Assembly: GCF_001761385.1 (NCBI RefSeq)
Contig: NZ_CP017476.1
Coordinates: 4,763,501 to 4,827,500 of the forward strand
DNA: 64,000 nucleotides
DNA from: Hydrogenophaga crassostreae
GTDB taxonomy: Bacteria > Pseudomonadota > Gammaproteobacteria > Burkholderiales > Burkholderiaceae_C
Direction: 5' to 3'
This document shows positions 52,047 to 60,219 of this stretch, piece after piece (positions within the stretch are counted from its first letter, which is position 1; each line of letters begins with the position of its first letter). The position numbers and the translations under genes are program-made. The notes under the pieces were generated by a model, which saw nothing but the letters and a program-made list of their open reading frames with translations, was not told the origin of the DNA and did no database searches.

Positions 52047-52789
52047 GCCTTGCCCGCCAACCCGGCCGTCGGCTCGCCCGCATCGAGCCTCCATTCGCCA
52101 TCGCCCTGGCCCTGGTGCTCAGCGCGCTCCCGGCAGGCCCCGCACGGGCCGAACTCGACAGCAACGACGTCAGCTTCAATTTTTTTAACGTCATTTTTGG
52201 CACCATCCCCTCCATCTCCTCCCGCGCCCGCCTCGACTTCACGCTCAACATCGAAAAGATGATCTTCCTGCGCGTGGGTACCGGCGGCAACCACAGCGGC
52301 GGCATTTCCGGCGCGGGCCCTGCGGCCAACGCCGCGGTCACCACGGTCGCCCTCGATCTGACGCCCCGCATCCCCGCTGGTGCGACAACGCCTCTGGCGG
52401 GCAACAACCAGGGCGTGAGCTGGAATGCAGGCTTGCCCACCTTCCTGGCGGCAGCGCCCGAGGCGGTTCAGGTCGAAGTGCGCAGCAACGCCGGGCAGGT
52501 CAATATCACCGGGGAAGTCACAGCGCCGCTGACCAGCGGCGGCAACACCATCCCCATGTCGAGCATCGTCATCAGCTCCAGCGACGCAGGCAACCTGCCC
52601 GCCCCCATCTTGCCCGACGCCGGCACCGGCGCCCCCGTCAACGTGGCTCCCGGCGGCTCGGGTACGGCCGCCGCCCCCACCCTGCTGACCTACCGCACCG
52701 CCGAGTGGTCGTTCGGCTTCACACCCACCGCCTCGCTGTCACCCGGCAGCTACAACGGCAGCGTCACTTTCACCGCCACCTCCCTCTAA
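52043..52789 (+). CDS. Fimbrial-type subunit, paralogue C
   Basis: 248 aa from the ATG at 52043. Signal sequence ending AGPARA, then SRARLDFTLNIEKMIFLRVG and a last strand YNGSVTFTATSL. These two segments align with those of paralogue A (ARARVNLEVRVPMLILLRVG, HSATVTYTATSL). The middle is Pro/Gly/Ala-rich. It ends the coupled 50818-52789 run, 223 bp before the next subunit-like gene. Confidence 0.65.
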   Translation: MSLARQPGRRLARIEPPFAIALALVLSALPAGPARAELDSNDVSFNFFNVIFGTIPSISSRARLDFTLNIEKMIFLRVGTGGNHSGGISGAGPAANAAVTTVALDLTPRIPAGATTPLAGNNQGVSWNAGLPTFLAAAPEAVQVEVRSNAGQVNITGEVTAPLTSGGNTIPMSSIVISSSDAGNLPAPILPDAGTGAPVNVAPGGSGTAAAPTLLTYRTAEWSFGFTPTASLSPGSYNGSVTFTATSL

Positions 52790-53012
52790 CAAACAAGGCG
52801 GCAACCCCCCGCCCGCCCGCAGCCGATCGACTCGCATCATCGGGCAAGGGGCATCGGCCAAGCCCCCCTTGGCAGGCGCCTGCAAGCCAGGCCGCCGCCC
52901 ATGGCGCTGGCGAGGGGCGGCCTCCCTGTTGAGGCCAGCAGCAACCACGCCAACGGCAGCGGGCCCTTAAAAGCCTCTCAAGCAAGCGCAGAACTGGCCG
53001 ATACAGGCTGGT

Positions 53013-53489
53013 ATGAACACCCTGCTCACCCGCCAAACCTGTGCGACGCTGGCGACCGCACTTTCTTTGCTCACCCCCGGCATTGGCAGCGCGAGCAGCA
53101 GCATGGGGTTCAACGGGCAAAGCGCCAGTGCCTCAGTGACCATCAACATCACGGTGCTCCCCACGGTACGCGTTCTGGGCGACTCACACCCACAACAGCT
53201 GACCGCCACACCAGGCCGCCCCATCGAAGCGCTGCAACAACTGACCATCAGCACCAACGTTGCGCGCGGTTTCTGCCTTCAATTGCATGCCTCCCAGGGT
53301 TCTGAAGAAGGCTGGCGTCTTCAGCAGCTCGACGGCGACAGCGTTTCCATTGCCCCATCGCAAGGCGGCTACCGCGTGTGTGGTGGCCACAACGGAACCT
53401 ACAAGCTTGTCTTGAAACACGAGTTTTCTTCCCAGGGCAGCAACCTCAGCATGGCCTGGCCCGTGCGCGCGGAGCTTCACACCATCTGA
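53013..53489 (+). CDS. Fimbrial-type subunit-like protein, divergent
   Basis: 158 aa with a signal peptide (CATLATALSLLTPGIGSA). The mature N-terminus reads ASASVTINITVLPTVRVLG, a variant of the N-terminal strand of paralogues A and C; the typical C-terminal TxTAT motif is absent (ends MAWPVRAELHTI). Two Cys (FCLQL, RVCGG) may form a disulfide. It could be a tip or terminating subunit, or an unrelated exported protein. The 223-bp gap before it shows nothing else coding. Confidence 0.6.
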   Translation: MNTLLTRQTCATLATALSLLTPGIGSASSSMGFNGQSASASVTINITVLPTVRVLGDSHPQQLTATPGRPIEALQQLTISTNVARGFCLQLHASQGSEEGWRLQQLDGDSVSIAPSQGGYRVCGGHNGTYKLVLKHEFSSQGSNLSMAWPVRAELHTI

Positions 53490-53930
53490 GCCAATTTGCG
53501 AGTGGCCCGCTGACGTAGCCAGGCGGACTACGGTCGACACCATTTGACTCATCGGCGTGGTCAAACTCATGCGTCCTTTAAAACCTGTGGGCCGCCCAGG
53601 CAGTCTCCCTCATGGTGATTCCTGATGCCAAGCTGCCTGCCACGACAGCGGCGTGTATTGGTAGGTGAAAGGTGTCTTGTTGGCCCTCGCCAGCTGGTAT
53701 AAGCTGAAACAGAGAGTTACGGAAAAAGTGTCACTTATGGCCTGATGACAGGATCCGGCAGTTTTGTTGCTTGGTGAGTCAGTGGTCGCAAAGATACAAG
53801 CCGCCGGATACTGCCATTTCGCCGGGTGATCTGGTTGTGAGCTGTCGGCTTGGTCCTCAGCAAATGGACGCGATTTCAACTTTCTGCGCCGCCCCACCTC
53901 AACCTATTCAAGGCAAGCTTCGCAACCCAC
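53490..53930. other. 441-bp non-coding leader region before manC
   Basis: No gene is supported here. It contains a sigma54-type motif at 53756-53771 and complementary segments ATCCGG...CCGGAT and GGCAGT...ACTGCC that cannot form at once in a transcript. A weak sigma70-like TTGTTG/TATAAG pair (15-bp spacing) also occurs near 53680-53705. Confidence 0.5.
53756..53771 (+). promoter_or_regulatory. Candidate sigma54 (RpoN) promoter upstream of manC
   Basis: CGGCAG-TTTTG-TTGCT, with GG and GC separated by exactly ten bases, close to the -24/-12 consensus TGGCAC-N5-TTGCW. The -12 element is perfect, the -24 has two substitutions. The predicted start would be near 53783, leaving a leader of about 148 nt before the ATG at 53931. 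Confidence 0.5.
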
Positions 53931-55436
53931 ATGAGCTCTACCTCATCCTCAGCCGCGGCTTTGACCCAGCCGAAGAACACAAATATCCCAGCGCCACCAA
54001 TAACCGCGGTCATTCTTTGTGGCGGCTCGGGCACCCGCCTTTGGCCGCTCAGCCGCAAGAGCTTCCCCAAACAGTTTGTGCCCCTGATCGGCGGCAAAAG
54101 CCTGCTGCAGCTCACGCTCGACCGGGTCAGCGGGCTGGGCCAGCGCGTGATGGTGGTCGCGGCTGAAAGCCACCGCTTCATGGTGGCCGACAACATGCAG
54201 GGGCTCAGCTGCCCGGCCCAGACCATTCTGGAACCCACCGGCCGCAACACCGCCGCCGCCATGGCGCTGGCCGCGCTGCTGGCCGAACAACAGGGCCAGG
54301 CAGACGGGCTGATGCTGTTTTGCCCCGCCGACCACCACATTCCCGATGCCGCCGCCTTTGGTGACACCGTGAAGCAAGGCGTGGCCGCAGCCGAAGGCGG
54401 CGCCATCGTCACCTTTGGCATCTCGCCCAGCTTCCCCAGCACCGCCTATGGCTACATCCAGCAAGGCCCCAAGCGGCCCGATGGCGCCCTGGCCGTTCAA
54501 AGCTTCATCGAAAAACCCCAGGCCGACCGCGCCCAGGCGCTGTTGTTGCAAGGCGATGTGTTGTGGAACGCGGGCATCTTTCTTTGCCGCGCCAGCGTGT
54601 TGCTGCAAGCGCTCGAAGCCCACGCGCCCGACATTCTGAGCGCCTGCCGCGCGGCGCTGCCCGCCAGCGCCATCGCCGCCGCCGAACACGCCCCGCAGTC
54701 GACCCAAGACCAACACTGGCTGCGCCCGCTGGCCGAACCCTTCAATGCCTGCCGCTCGGAAAGCATCGACTACGCCGTGTTGGAACACCACGCCAACATC
54801 GCCGTGGTGCCCTATTTCGGCGCCTGGAGCGATGTGGGCAGCTGGAACGCCGTGGCCGAACTCAGCCCGGCCGACAGCGACGGCAACCGCCTGGAAGGCC
54901 AGGCCGTTTCCCTCGGCGCCAGCAACACCTTTGTTCACGCGCCCCACCGCCCCGTGGTCGCCCTGGGCACCAAAGACCTGCTCATCATCGACACGCCCGA
55001 CGCCGTTCTGGTGGCCCACCGCGACAGCGCCGAGATGGTGAAAGAAGTGGTCGCCAGGCTGGAAAAGCAAGACATTGCCCAGGCCATCATCCACCGCAAA
55101 GTGGCCCGTCCCTGGGGCTGGTACGACAGCATCGACCTGGGCGAACGCTTTCAGGTGAAACGCATTGGCGTGAAACCCGGCGCCAGCCTGAGCCTGCAAA
55201 AGCACCACCACCGCGCCGAACACTGGATCGTGGTCAAGGGCACGGCCGAAGTCACCCGGGGCACCGAGGTGTTCTTGCTTTCTGAAAACCAGAGCACCTA
55301 CATCCCCATTGGCGAACTCCACCGGCTGCACAACCCCGGCAAGATGGAACTCGAAATGATCGAGGTTCAGTCTGGGAGCTACTTGGGTGAGGACGACATC
55401 GTGCGGTTTGAAGATCTGTATTCTCGAATGAGCTAG
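53931..55436 (+). CDS. manC: Mannose-1-phosphate guanylyltransferase / mannose-6-phosphate isomerase (bifunctional)
   Basis: 501 aa from the ATG at 53931 (TTG at 53850 gives a non-coding leader). Nucleotidyltransferase: VILCGGSGTRLWPLSRKSFP, ILEPTGRNTAAAMALAAL, FIEKPQADRA. C-terminal type II isomerase cupin: VARPWGWYDSIDLGERFQVK, LQKHHHRAEHWIVVKGTAEV, LENQSTYIP-like SENQSTYIPIGELHRLHN. It makes GDP-mannose for exopolysaccharide or LPS. First of three polysaccharide genes here, with a sigma54-like promoter upstream. Confidence 0.95.
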   Translation: MSSTSSSAAALTQPKNTNIPAPPITAVILCGGSGTRLWPLSRKSFPKQFVPLIGGKSLLQLTLDRVSGLGQRVMVVAAESHRFMVADNMQGLSCPAQTILEPTGRNTAAAMALAALLAEQQGQADGLMLFCPADHHIPDAAAFGDTVKQGVAAAEGGAIVTFGISPSFPSTAYGYIQQGPKRPDGALAVQSFIEKPQADRAQALLLQGDVLWNAGIFLCRASVLLQALEAHAPDILSACRAALPASAIAAAEHAPQSTQDQHWLRPLAEPFNACRSESIDYAVLEHHANIAVVPYFGAWSDVGSWNAVAELSPADSDGNRLEGQAVSLGASNTFVHAPHRPVVALGTKDLLIIDTPDAVLVAHRDSAEMVKEVVARLEKQDIAQAIIHRKVARPWGWYDSIDLGERFQVKRIGVKPGASLSLQKHHHRAEHWIVVKGTAEVTRGTEVFLLSENQSTYIPIGELHRLHNPGKMELEMIEVQSGSYLGEDDIVRFEDLYSRMS

Positions 55437-55479
55437 ATGGCGCGGGCCTAGTCGAACTCCAAAGAAGGGCAAAGGATCC

Positions 55480-55520
55480 CTCATGCGAATACTTGTCAGA
55501 CGCATGAGCGAATAGTATTC
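55480..55520 (+). promoter_or_regulatory. Interlocking inverted repeats between manC and galE
   Basis: CTCATGCG (55480-55487) pairs with CGCATGAG (55501-55508). GAATACT (55487-55493) pairs with AGTATTC (55514-55520). The arms interleave, so an RNA could form a pseudoknot or switch between two stems. It begins 43 bp after manC and ends about 87 bp before the galE ATG. Function unknown. Confidence 0.4.
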
Positions 55521-55607
55521 ATGGGCTGGAATCATCGTCCGCGCAACATCCCTGACCACGTTACCCAATCATTTTGATCCCCGCTTGCGGATTCGATTTC
55601 TGAAGCC

Positions 55608-56678
55608 ATGACATCAACCCAACCCAAAATCCTGCTCACGGGCGGCGCGGGCTATATCGGCAGCCACACGGCACTGGCCGTGGCCGAGGCAGGCTTTGAG
55701 CCAATTATTCTGGACAACTTCGCCAACAGCCACCCAGCCGTGATTGAGCGGCTGAAGGCCATTCGGCCTGGCACGGCGTTTACCCTGGAGCGCGGTGACG
55801 TGCTGGATGGCGAATGGCTTGAAGGCGTGATGCGGCGGCATGCGCTGGCGGGCATAGTGCATTTCGCCGGTGACAAGGCCGTGGGCGAGAGCGCAGCCAA
55901 CCCACTGAAGTACTTCCACAACAACATCGGTGGTGCGGTGAGTTTGCTGCGGGTAATGGAGCGGCTGCAGGCCGAGCCGGCAAACGGCAATTCGCCCATG
56001 CCCGCACTGGTTTTTTCCAGCAGTGCCACCGTGTATGGAGACCCGGCGAGTTCGCCGGTAGCCGAAAACTTCCCACTGAGCCATGCCAGCCCTTACGCCC
56101 ACAGCAAGCTGGTGATCGAAGAGATGTTGGCGGCGTTACGCCAGGCGAATGCTGCCTGGCGCATCGGCGTGTTGCGGTATTTCAACCCGGTGGGCGCCCA
56201 CCCGAGCGGTTTGATTGGCGAAGACCCCAGCGGCATTCCCAACAACCTGATGCCCTTCGTCGCCCAGGTGGCCGTGGGCAAGCGCGAACGCTTGAGCATT
56301 TTTGGCAACGACTACCCAACACTCGATGGCACCGGCGTGCGCGATTACATCCATGTGCAAGACCTGGCACGTGGCCACGTGGCGGCTTTGAGCGCGTTAC
56401 TGAGTGGCCAGGCCGAAACCCGCAACTTCACAGTCAATCTGGGCACCGGGGTAGGTTGCAGCGTAATGGACGTGCTGAAAGCGTTTGAAGCGGCCAGCGG
56501 GCGACCCATTCCTTACCAGTTTGAAGCTAGGCGGGCAGGTGATGTGGCCGAGTATTACGCCAATCCAGCGCTGGCCAAGCGGCTGCTGGGTTGGGAGGCT
56601 CAACACACGCTGCAAGACATGTGCGCCGACGCCTGGCGCTGGCAAAACGGAAACCCCAACGGATACAGCGTCGATTGA
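55608..56678 (+). CDS. galE: UDP-glucose 4-epimerase
   Basis: 356 aa. Extended SDR with TGGAGYIGSHTALAVAEAG (NAD), LDNFANSHPAVIERLK, FAGDKAVGES, the catalytic Ser and YAHSKLVIEEML (Tyr-x3-Lys), and RYFNPVGAHPSGLIGEDP. It interconverts UDP-glucose and UDP-galactose for sugar nucleotides of surface polysaccharides. Between manC and the tyrosine phosphatase gene, so probably part of a capsule or exopolysaccharide operon that continues beyond the visible genes elsewhere. Confidence 0.95.
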   Translation: MTSTQPKILLTGGAGYIGSHTALAVAEAGFEPIILDNFANSHPAVIERLKAIRPGTAFTLERGDVLDGEWLEGVMRRHALAGIVHFAGDKAVGESAANPLKYFHNNIGGAVSLLRVMERLQAEPANGNSPMPALVFSSSATVYGDPASSPVAENFPLSHASPYAHSKLVIEEMLAALRQANAAWRIGVLRYFNPVGAHPSGLIGEDPSGIPNNLMPFVAQVAVGKRERLSIFGNDYPTLDGTGVRDYIHVQDLARGHVAALSALLSGQAETRNFTVNLGTGVGCSVMDVLKAFEAASGRPIPYQFEARRAGDVAEYYANPALAKRLLGWEAQHTLQDMCADAWRWQNGNPNGYSVD

Positions 56679-56757
56679 ATTGCCCAAAAAAGCCACAAAC
56701 ACGGTGCTTTCGCTGACCAGTCGCCTGGGTAGGACTCCTAAAATTGAACTTTACGCA

Positions 56758-56794
56758 AAACCCATTGCAGCAACACGCTTCTCAAGATGGGTTT
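56758..56794 (+). repeat. 8-bp inverted repeat in the galE-phosphatase gap
   Basis: AAACCCAT (56758-56765) and ATGGGTTT (56787-56794), perfect complement with a 21-base loop, inside the 174-bp gap before the gene at 56853. Could be a transcript hairpin or protein site; not assigned. Confidence 0.35.
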
Positions 56795-56852
56795 GGCTTC
56801 TTCTGGCTGAGTGCACCCAGCGGGAAACATGTGGTCAACTGGGGCTTCTAGG

Positions 56853-57659
56853 ATGATTGACCTACACAGTCACATCTTGCCCGGCATCGATGACGGCGCG
56901 CAGACGCTGGACATCGCGCTGGACATGGCGCGTATCGCAGTAGCCGACGGCATTCACACCATGGCCTGCACGCCGCACATCAATCCCGGCATGTACATGA
57001 ACGACGGTCCGGGTATTCGCAAGGCGATTGCGGCGCTGCAATCCGAGCTTGATCGCCAGTGCATTGCGCTCAAGCTGGTGGCGGGCGCGGATGCACATCT
57101 GGTGCCGGAGTTGCTCGAAGGCTTGCGCGATGGGCGCGTGCCCACGCTGCATGGCTCGCGCTATTTCCTGCTGGAGCCTTCCCACACCACGCCGCCACCG
57201 AATTTCGAAGGATCGGTGTTCAACCTGATCGCTTCGGGCTACACACCCATCATCACCCACCCCGAGCGCTTGACGTGGATTGATGGCCATTACCCGGCGT
57301 TCTTGAGGTTGATCGACCAGGGTGCATGGATACAAATTACCGCTGGCGCCCTGACCGGGATGTTTGGCCGACGCGCCCAGCATTGGGGCGAGCGATTCCT
57401 GGCCGAGGGGCACACCCACATCATCGCCAGCGATGCCCACTCGGCGAGTCGCCGTTCGCCCAGAATCAGCGAGGCAAAGGCCATTGCACAGCGCTTGCTT
57501 GGCGAAGAGGAAGCACAACAGTTGGTGATGGTTCGCCCTCAAGCCGTGCTCGACAACCAGCCCTCGCACCTGTTTCCGCTTCCTGATCTGCAACCTAAGA
57601 AGGGCACATTCCTGAGCAGGTGGGCTTCAAAGCTGCCGTTCATTGGGCAAAAGGCCTAA
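56853..57659 (+). CDS. PHP-domain protein tyrosine phosphatase (CpsB/CapC/YwqE family)
   Basis: 268 aa from the ATG at 56853, since MIDLHSHILPGIDDGA is the family N-terminus. Metal-binding residues: DLHSHILPG, CTPHINPG, GADAHL, THPERL and IASDAHSASRR. These manganese-dependent enzymes dephosphorylate the BY-kinase that controls capsule or exopolysaccharide chain length. No kinase gene is in the window. After it, the polysaccharide genes stop and a housekeeping gene (mltA) lies on the other strand. Confidence 0.92.
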   Translation: MIDLHSHILPGIDDGAQTLDIALDMARIAVADGIHTMACTPHINPGMYMNDGPGIRKAIAALQSELDRQCIALKLVAGADAHLVPELLEGLRDGRVPTLHGSRYFLLEPSHTTPPPNFEGSVFNLIASGYTPIITHPERLTWIDGHYPAFLRLIDQGAWIQITAGALTGMFGRRAQHWGERFLAEGHTHIIASDAHSASRRSPRISEAKAIAQRLLGEEEAQQLVMVRPQAVLDNQPSHLFPLPDLQPKKGTFLSRWASKLPFIGQKA

Positions 57660-57685
57660 ACCCATCAGCAAAGGAGCATCCTGGG

Positions 57686-57793
57686 ATGGCGTTCAAAACA
57701 CCCTTTTTGTGCATTCGGATCCAGAACTGTTTTGTTCGCGCACATGTTTACATGCGTCGCGGATCGGGCGACAGAAAGCAGCCCCCGTTGTAG
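57686..57793 (+). CDS. Possible 35-aa remnant ORF after the phosphatase gene
   Basis: An ATG at 57686 has AGGAG ten bases upstream and gives 35 residues beginning MAFKTPFLCIRIQNCF before TAG at 57791. It has no recognisable domain. It may be the broken 5' end of another polysaccharide gene, or chance. The 227-bp gap to the mltA stop otherwise holds nothing I can support. Confidence 0.2.
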   Translation: MAFKTPFLCIRIQNCFVRAHVYMRRGSGDRKQPPL

Positions 57794-57886
57794 ACCACGC
57801 CCATGCGAACCACGGGTTGGAGCACCGCCACCGAGACGAAGCCGAACACGTTTTCGGCCGCACTCAGCGCGCCGGGTTGCCGGCGT

Positions 57887-59041
57887 TCACCGGCCCGAAC
57901 GGGGCCACAGCACCCACAGTTGCAATGGCTGCTTGAGGGTTGAGGCTTCCAGGTAGGCCGGATCGGTCCAGCTGCCCCAGCCGGTGAACAAATCGGCGCG
58001 CACCGCGCCCACGATGGCGCCACCGGTGTCTTGCGCCATCACCAGGCGCTGTGCGTTGAGCGCGCTGCCTTGCGTGGCGAGCCACACCGGTGTGCCGTAG
58101 GGAATGCTCTTGGGGTCAACCGCGATCGAACGGCCTGGCGTGAGCGGCACGCCCTGGGCGCCGCGCGGCCCCAGCTGGGCGCTGAAATCGGTCAGCGCCT
58201 CTTCACGAAAGAACACGGTGCGCGGGTTGGCCCAGAGCATTTCGTTGAGCCGCGAGGGGTTGCGCGCGGCCCAGTCGCGAATGCCTTCCCACGACGCGTC
58301 GCGAATCGCGCGCTGATCGAGCAGCCAGCGGCCCACGCTCTGGTAGGTGTGGCCGTTGTGGCCGGCAAAGGCCAGGCGCACCTGGCGCTGGCGGCCATCG
58401 GGTTCGGTGATGTTGAGGCGGCCTGAGCCCTGAATCTGCAGCACCAATGCGTCGATGGGATTGGCCAGCCAGGCCAGTTCACGGCCACGCAACTGGGCTT
58501 GCACATCGGCCCGGGTGTCGATGTCTTTGCGGGTGTACCAGTTTTGGCCGTTGCGCAGGCCCGCCGGAGGCCCATAGAGCGGCGTGCGGTGGGTGGCGGT
58601 GGGCAGGCGGCTGGCGTTCAGAATGGGTTCGTAGTAACCGGTGAGCAGGCCGCTGGGTCTGGTGCCATCGGGTTCATCGACACGGTAGGGCTGAAAGCGG
58701 CGCTGTACCCAGGCCAGCTGCTCGGCGGCGCTGGCGATGGCCAGAGGGCGGGCTTCGGCACACAGGCGCTCCTGGCCGGCAGCAGGGCGCTCGCAACCCA
58801 GCACCCAGGCGTTCCAGGCTTCGTGCAGGCTGTCGGCACCCCACCCGGGCAGCTCGGCCCAGCGCACGGGCGTCCAGCGGCTGCCGTTGCGCGCGATGGC
58901 CGGCGGCAGCGGGCTGGTATCGGTCTGAGGCCCGCCATCGATCGGTGCATCGGGCTCCGGGCCCGATGCACAGGCCACCAGGCTGCCTACAATGACGCTC
59001 ACCAGGGCCCAGCGCCCTTTGCTCCATCCCGATCTGTTCAT
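57887..59041 (-). CDS. mltA: Membrane-bound lytic murein transglycosylase A
   Basis: 384 aa from the ATG at 59041. Lipoprotein signal ending LVACAS (lipobox Cys24). MltA domain: GLLTGYYEPILNASR, ALVLQIQGSGRLN, FAGHNGHTYQSVGRWL; the 3D domain follows with PGRSIAVDPKSIPYGTPVWL, MAQDTGGAIVGAVRADLF, the catalytic Asp of the family in QDTGGAI. It cleaves peptidoglycan glycan strands to 1,6-anhydromuropeptides at the outer membrane. Its start codon overlaps that of a divergent small gene (CATG at 59039-59042). Confidence 0.94.
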   Translation of the reverse strand: MNRSGWSKGRWALVSVIVGSLVACASGPEPDAPIDGGPQTDTSPLPPAIARNGSRWTPVRWAELPGWGADSLHEAWNAWVLGCERPAAGQERLCAEARPLAIASAAEQLAWVQRRFQPYRVDEPDGTRPSGLLTGYYEPILNASRLPTATHRTPLYGPPAGLRNGQNWYTRKDIDTRADVQAQLRGRELAWLANPIDALVLQIQGSGRLNITEPDGRQRQVRLAFAGHNGHTYQSVGRWLLDQRAIRDASWEGIRDWAARNPSRLNEMLWANPRTVFFREEALTDFSAQLGPRGAQGVPLTPGRSIAVDPKSIPYGTPVWLATQGSALNAQRLVMAQDTGGAIVGAVRADLFTGWGSWTDPAYLEASTLKQPLQLWVLWPRSGR

Positions 59042-59207
59042 GCTGCTGTTGTTCCTTGAAGCGCTGGGCGCTTTGTTTCTGTTGCTGTTTATCGTGTGGT
59101 GGACCATGTTTTCAGGCCGCGAGAAGGGCGAGTTGCCACAGGCGCACAAGCCCGAAGACGAAACCAGAGACGACGCGCCACCGCCACCGTCACCACCCAA
59201 ACCCTGA
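59040..59207 (+). CDS. Small single-pass membrane protein
   Basis: 55 aa from the ATG at 59040: one hydrophobic helix (LLLFLEALGALFLLLFIVWW), then a charged, Pro-rich tail (GREKGELPQAHKPEDETRDD). The N-in or N-out orientation is not determinable. No SD is seen before 59040; an upstream ATG at 58992 overlaps mltA. The conserved look of the helix-plus-acidic-tail suggests a real gene. It ends nine bp before the convergent nitrilase-family gene. Unknown function. Confidence 0.55.
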   Translation: MLLLFLEALGALFLLLFIVWWTMFSGREKGELPQAHKPEDETRDDAPPPPSPPKP

Positions 59208-59215
59208 GTGCCCAC

Positions 59216-60022
59216 TCAAAGCCGCCGGTGCTGCAGGGCAGGCAGTTGCTGGCGCACGCCGTTGAGGCGGGCCATGTCGATGTCGGCCATGGCCACACCC
59301 GGCCCCACGGCGTGCATGGCCATCACCTCGCCCCAGGGATCGATCACCATGCTGCGGCCCCAGGTGCGGCGGCCGTTTTCGTGTTCACCCCCCTGCGCGC
59401 TGGCGATCACGAAGGCCTGGTTTTCAATGGCCCGCGCGCGCAGCAGCACCTCCCAATGGGCCTGGCCCGTGGTGTAGGTGAAGGCCGAGGGCACCAGCAA
59501 AATCTGCGCGGCCAGCGCCTTGTAAAGCTCGGCAAAGCGCAGGTCGTAACAAACGCTCATGCCCACGCGCCAGGTCTGGCCCGAGCGGTCGCTCAGCTCG
59601 AAGGCCTCTGGCGTGTCACCCGCCTGCAGCACGACCGATTCGTCGTAGGCTTCGCGGCCGTTGTCGTAGCGAAAGAGGTGGATCTTGTCGTAGCGGGTGA
59701 CGCACTTGCCTTTGGGGTTGTAGGCCAGCGAGGCGTTGGCGGCATGGGTCGGGTCGTCCACGGCCATGGGCAGCGTTCCGCCCACCACCCAGAGCTTGAG
59801 ATCACGCGCCACGTCGGACAGGAAGTCTTGCACGGTGCCCAGACCGGGTTGTTCTGCAAGCAGCAGCTTGTCTTCGTCTTTGTTGCCCATGAAGCAGAAA
59901 TACTCGGGCAGCACGGCGAGTTCGGCACCGGCCTGCGCGGCCTGGCGCAGCAAGCGCAGGGCTTCACTGAGGTTGGCATCAAGGCTGATGCCAGAGACCA
60001 TCTGAATGGCGGCTACTTTCAT
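59216..60022 (-). CDS. Carbon-nitrogen hydrolase (Nit1/Nit2-like)
   Basis: 268 aa. Nitrilase fold with the Glu-Lys-Cys triad: Glu40 (LPEYFCFMG), Lys113 (YDKIHLFRYD) and Cys158 (SVCYDLRFAELY). Other family segments: GGTLPMAVDD, VPSAFTYTTGQAHWEVLLRA, GRRTWGRSMVIDPWGEV. The closest characterised relatives (Nit1) hydrolyse deaminated glutathione; omega-amidase activity is the other option. Sits between the small membrane protein and the yhdP gene, on the same strand as the latter, 197 bp downstream. Confidence 0.93.
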   Translation of the reverse strand: MKVAAIQMVSGISLDANLSEALRLLRQAAQAGAELAVLPEYFCFMGNKDEDKLLLAEQPGLGTVQDFLSDVARDLKLWVVGGTLPMAVDDPTHAANASLAYNPKGKCVTRYDKIHLFRYDNGREAYDESVVLQAGDTPEAFELSDRSGQTWRVGMSVCYDLRFAELYKALAAQILLVPSAFTYTTGQAHWEVLLRARAIENQAFVIASAQGGEHENGRRTWGRSMVIDPWGEVMAMHAVGPGVAMADIDMARLNGVRQQLPALQHRRL

Positions 60023-60219
60023 CGACTCTCTCCGTTGGGGCCAGGGATTTTGCCGCCCAGCTTACTGCAAGCCACCCGACGCCGTGGGTCTTGCGGGCAA
60101 CTTGCCCGCGCATCTGGCTTCGCCCATGCGCGCGGGGAGCCCGCGCGGCAGAACGAACTTCGGCCGCGATTCTCGGTTTTTCGCAGGTTTTGCGTCAACG
60201 CCTTCAGCCACTCAGGCGC

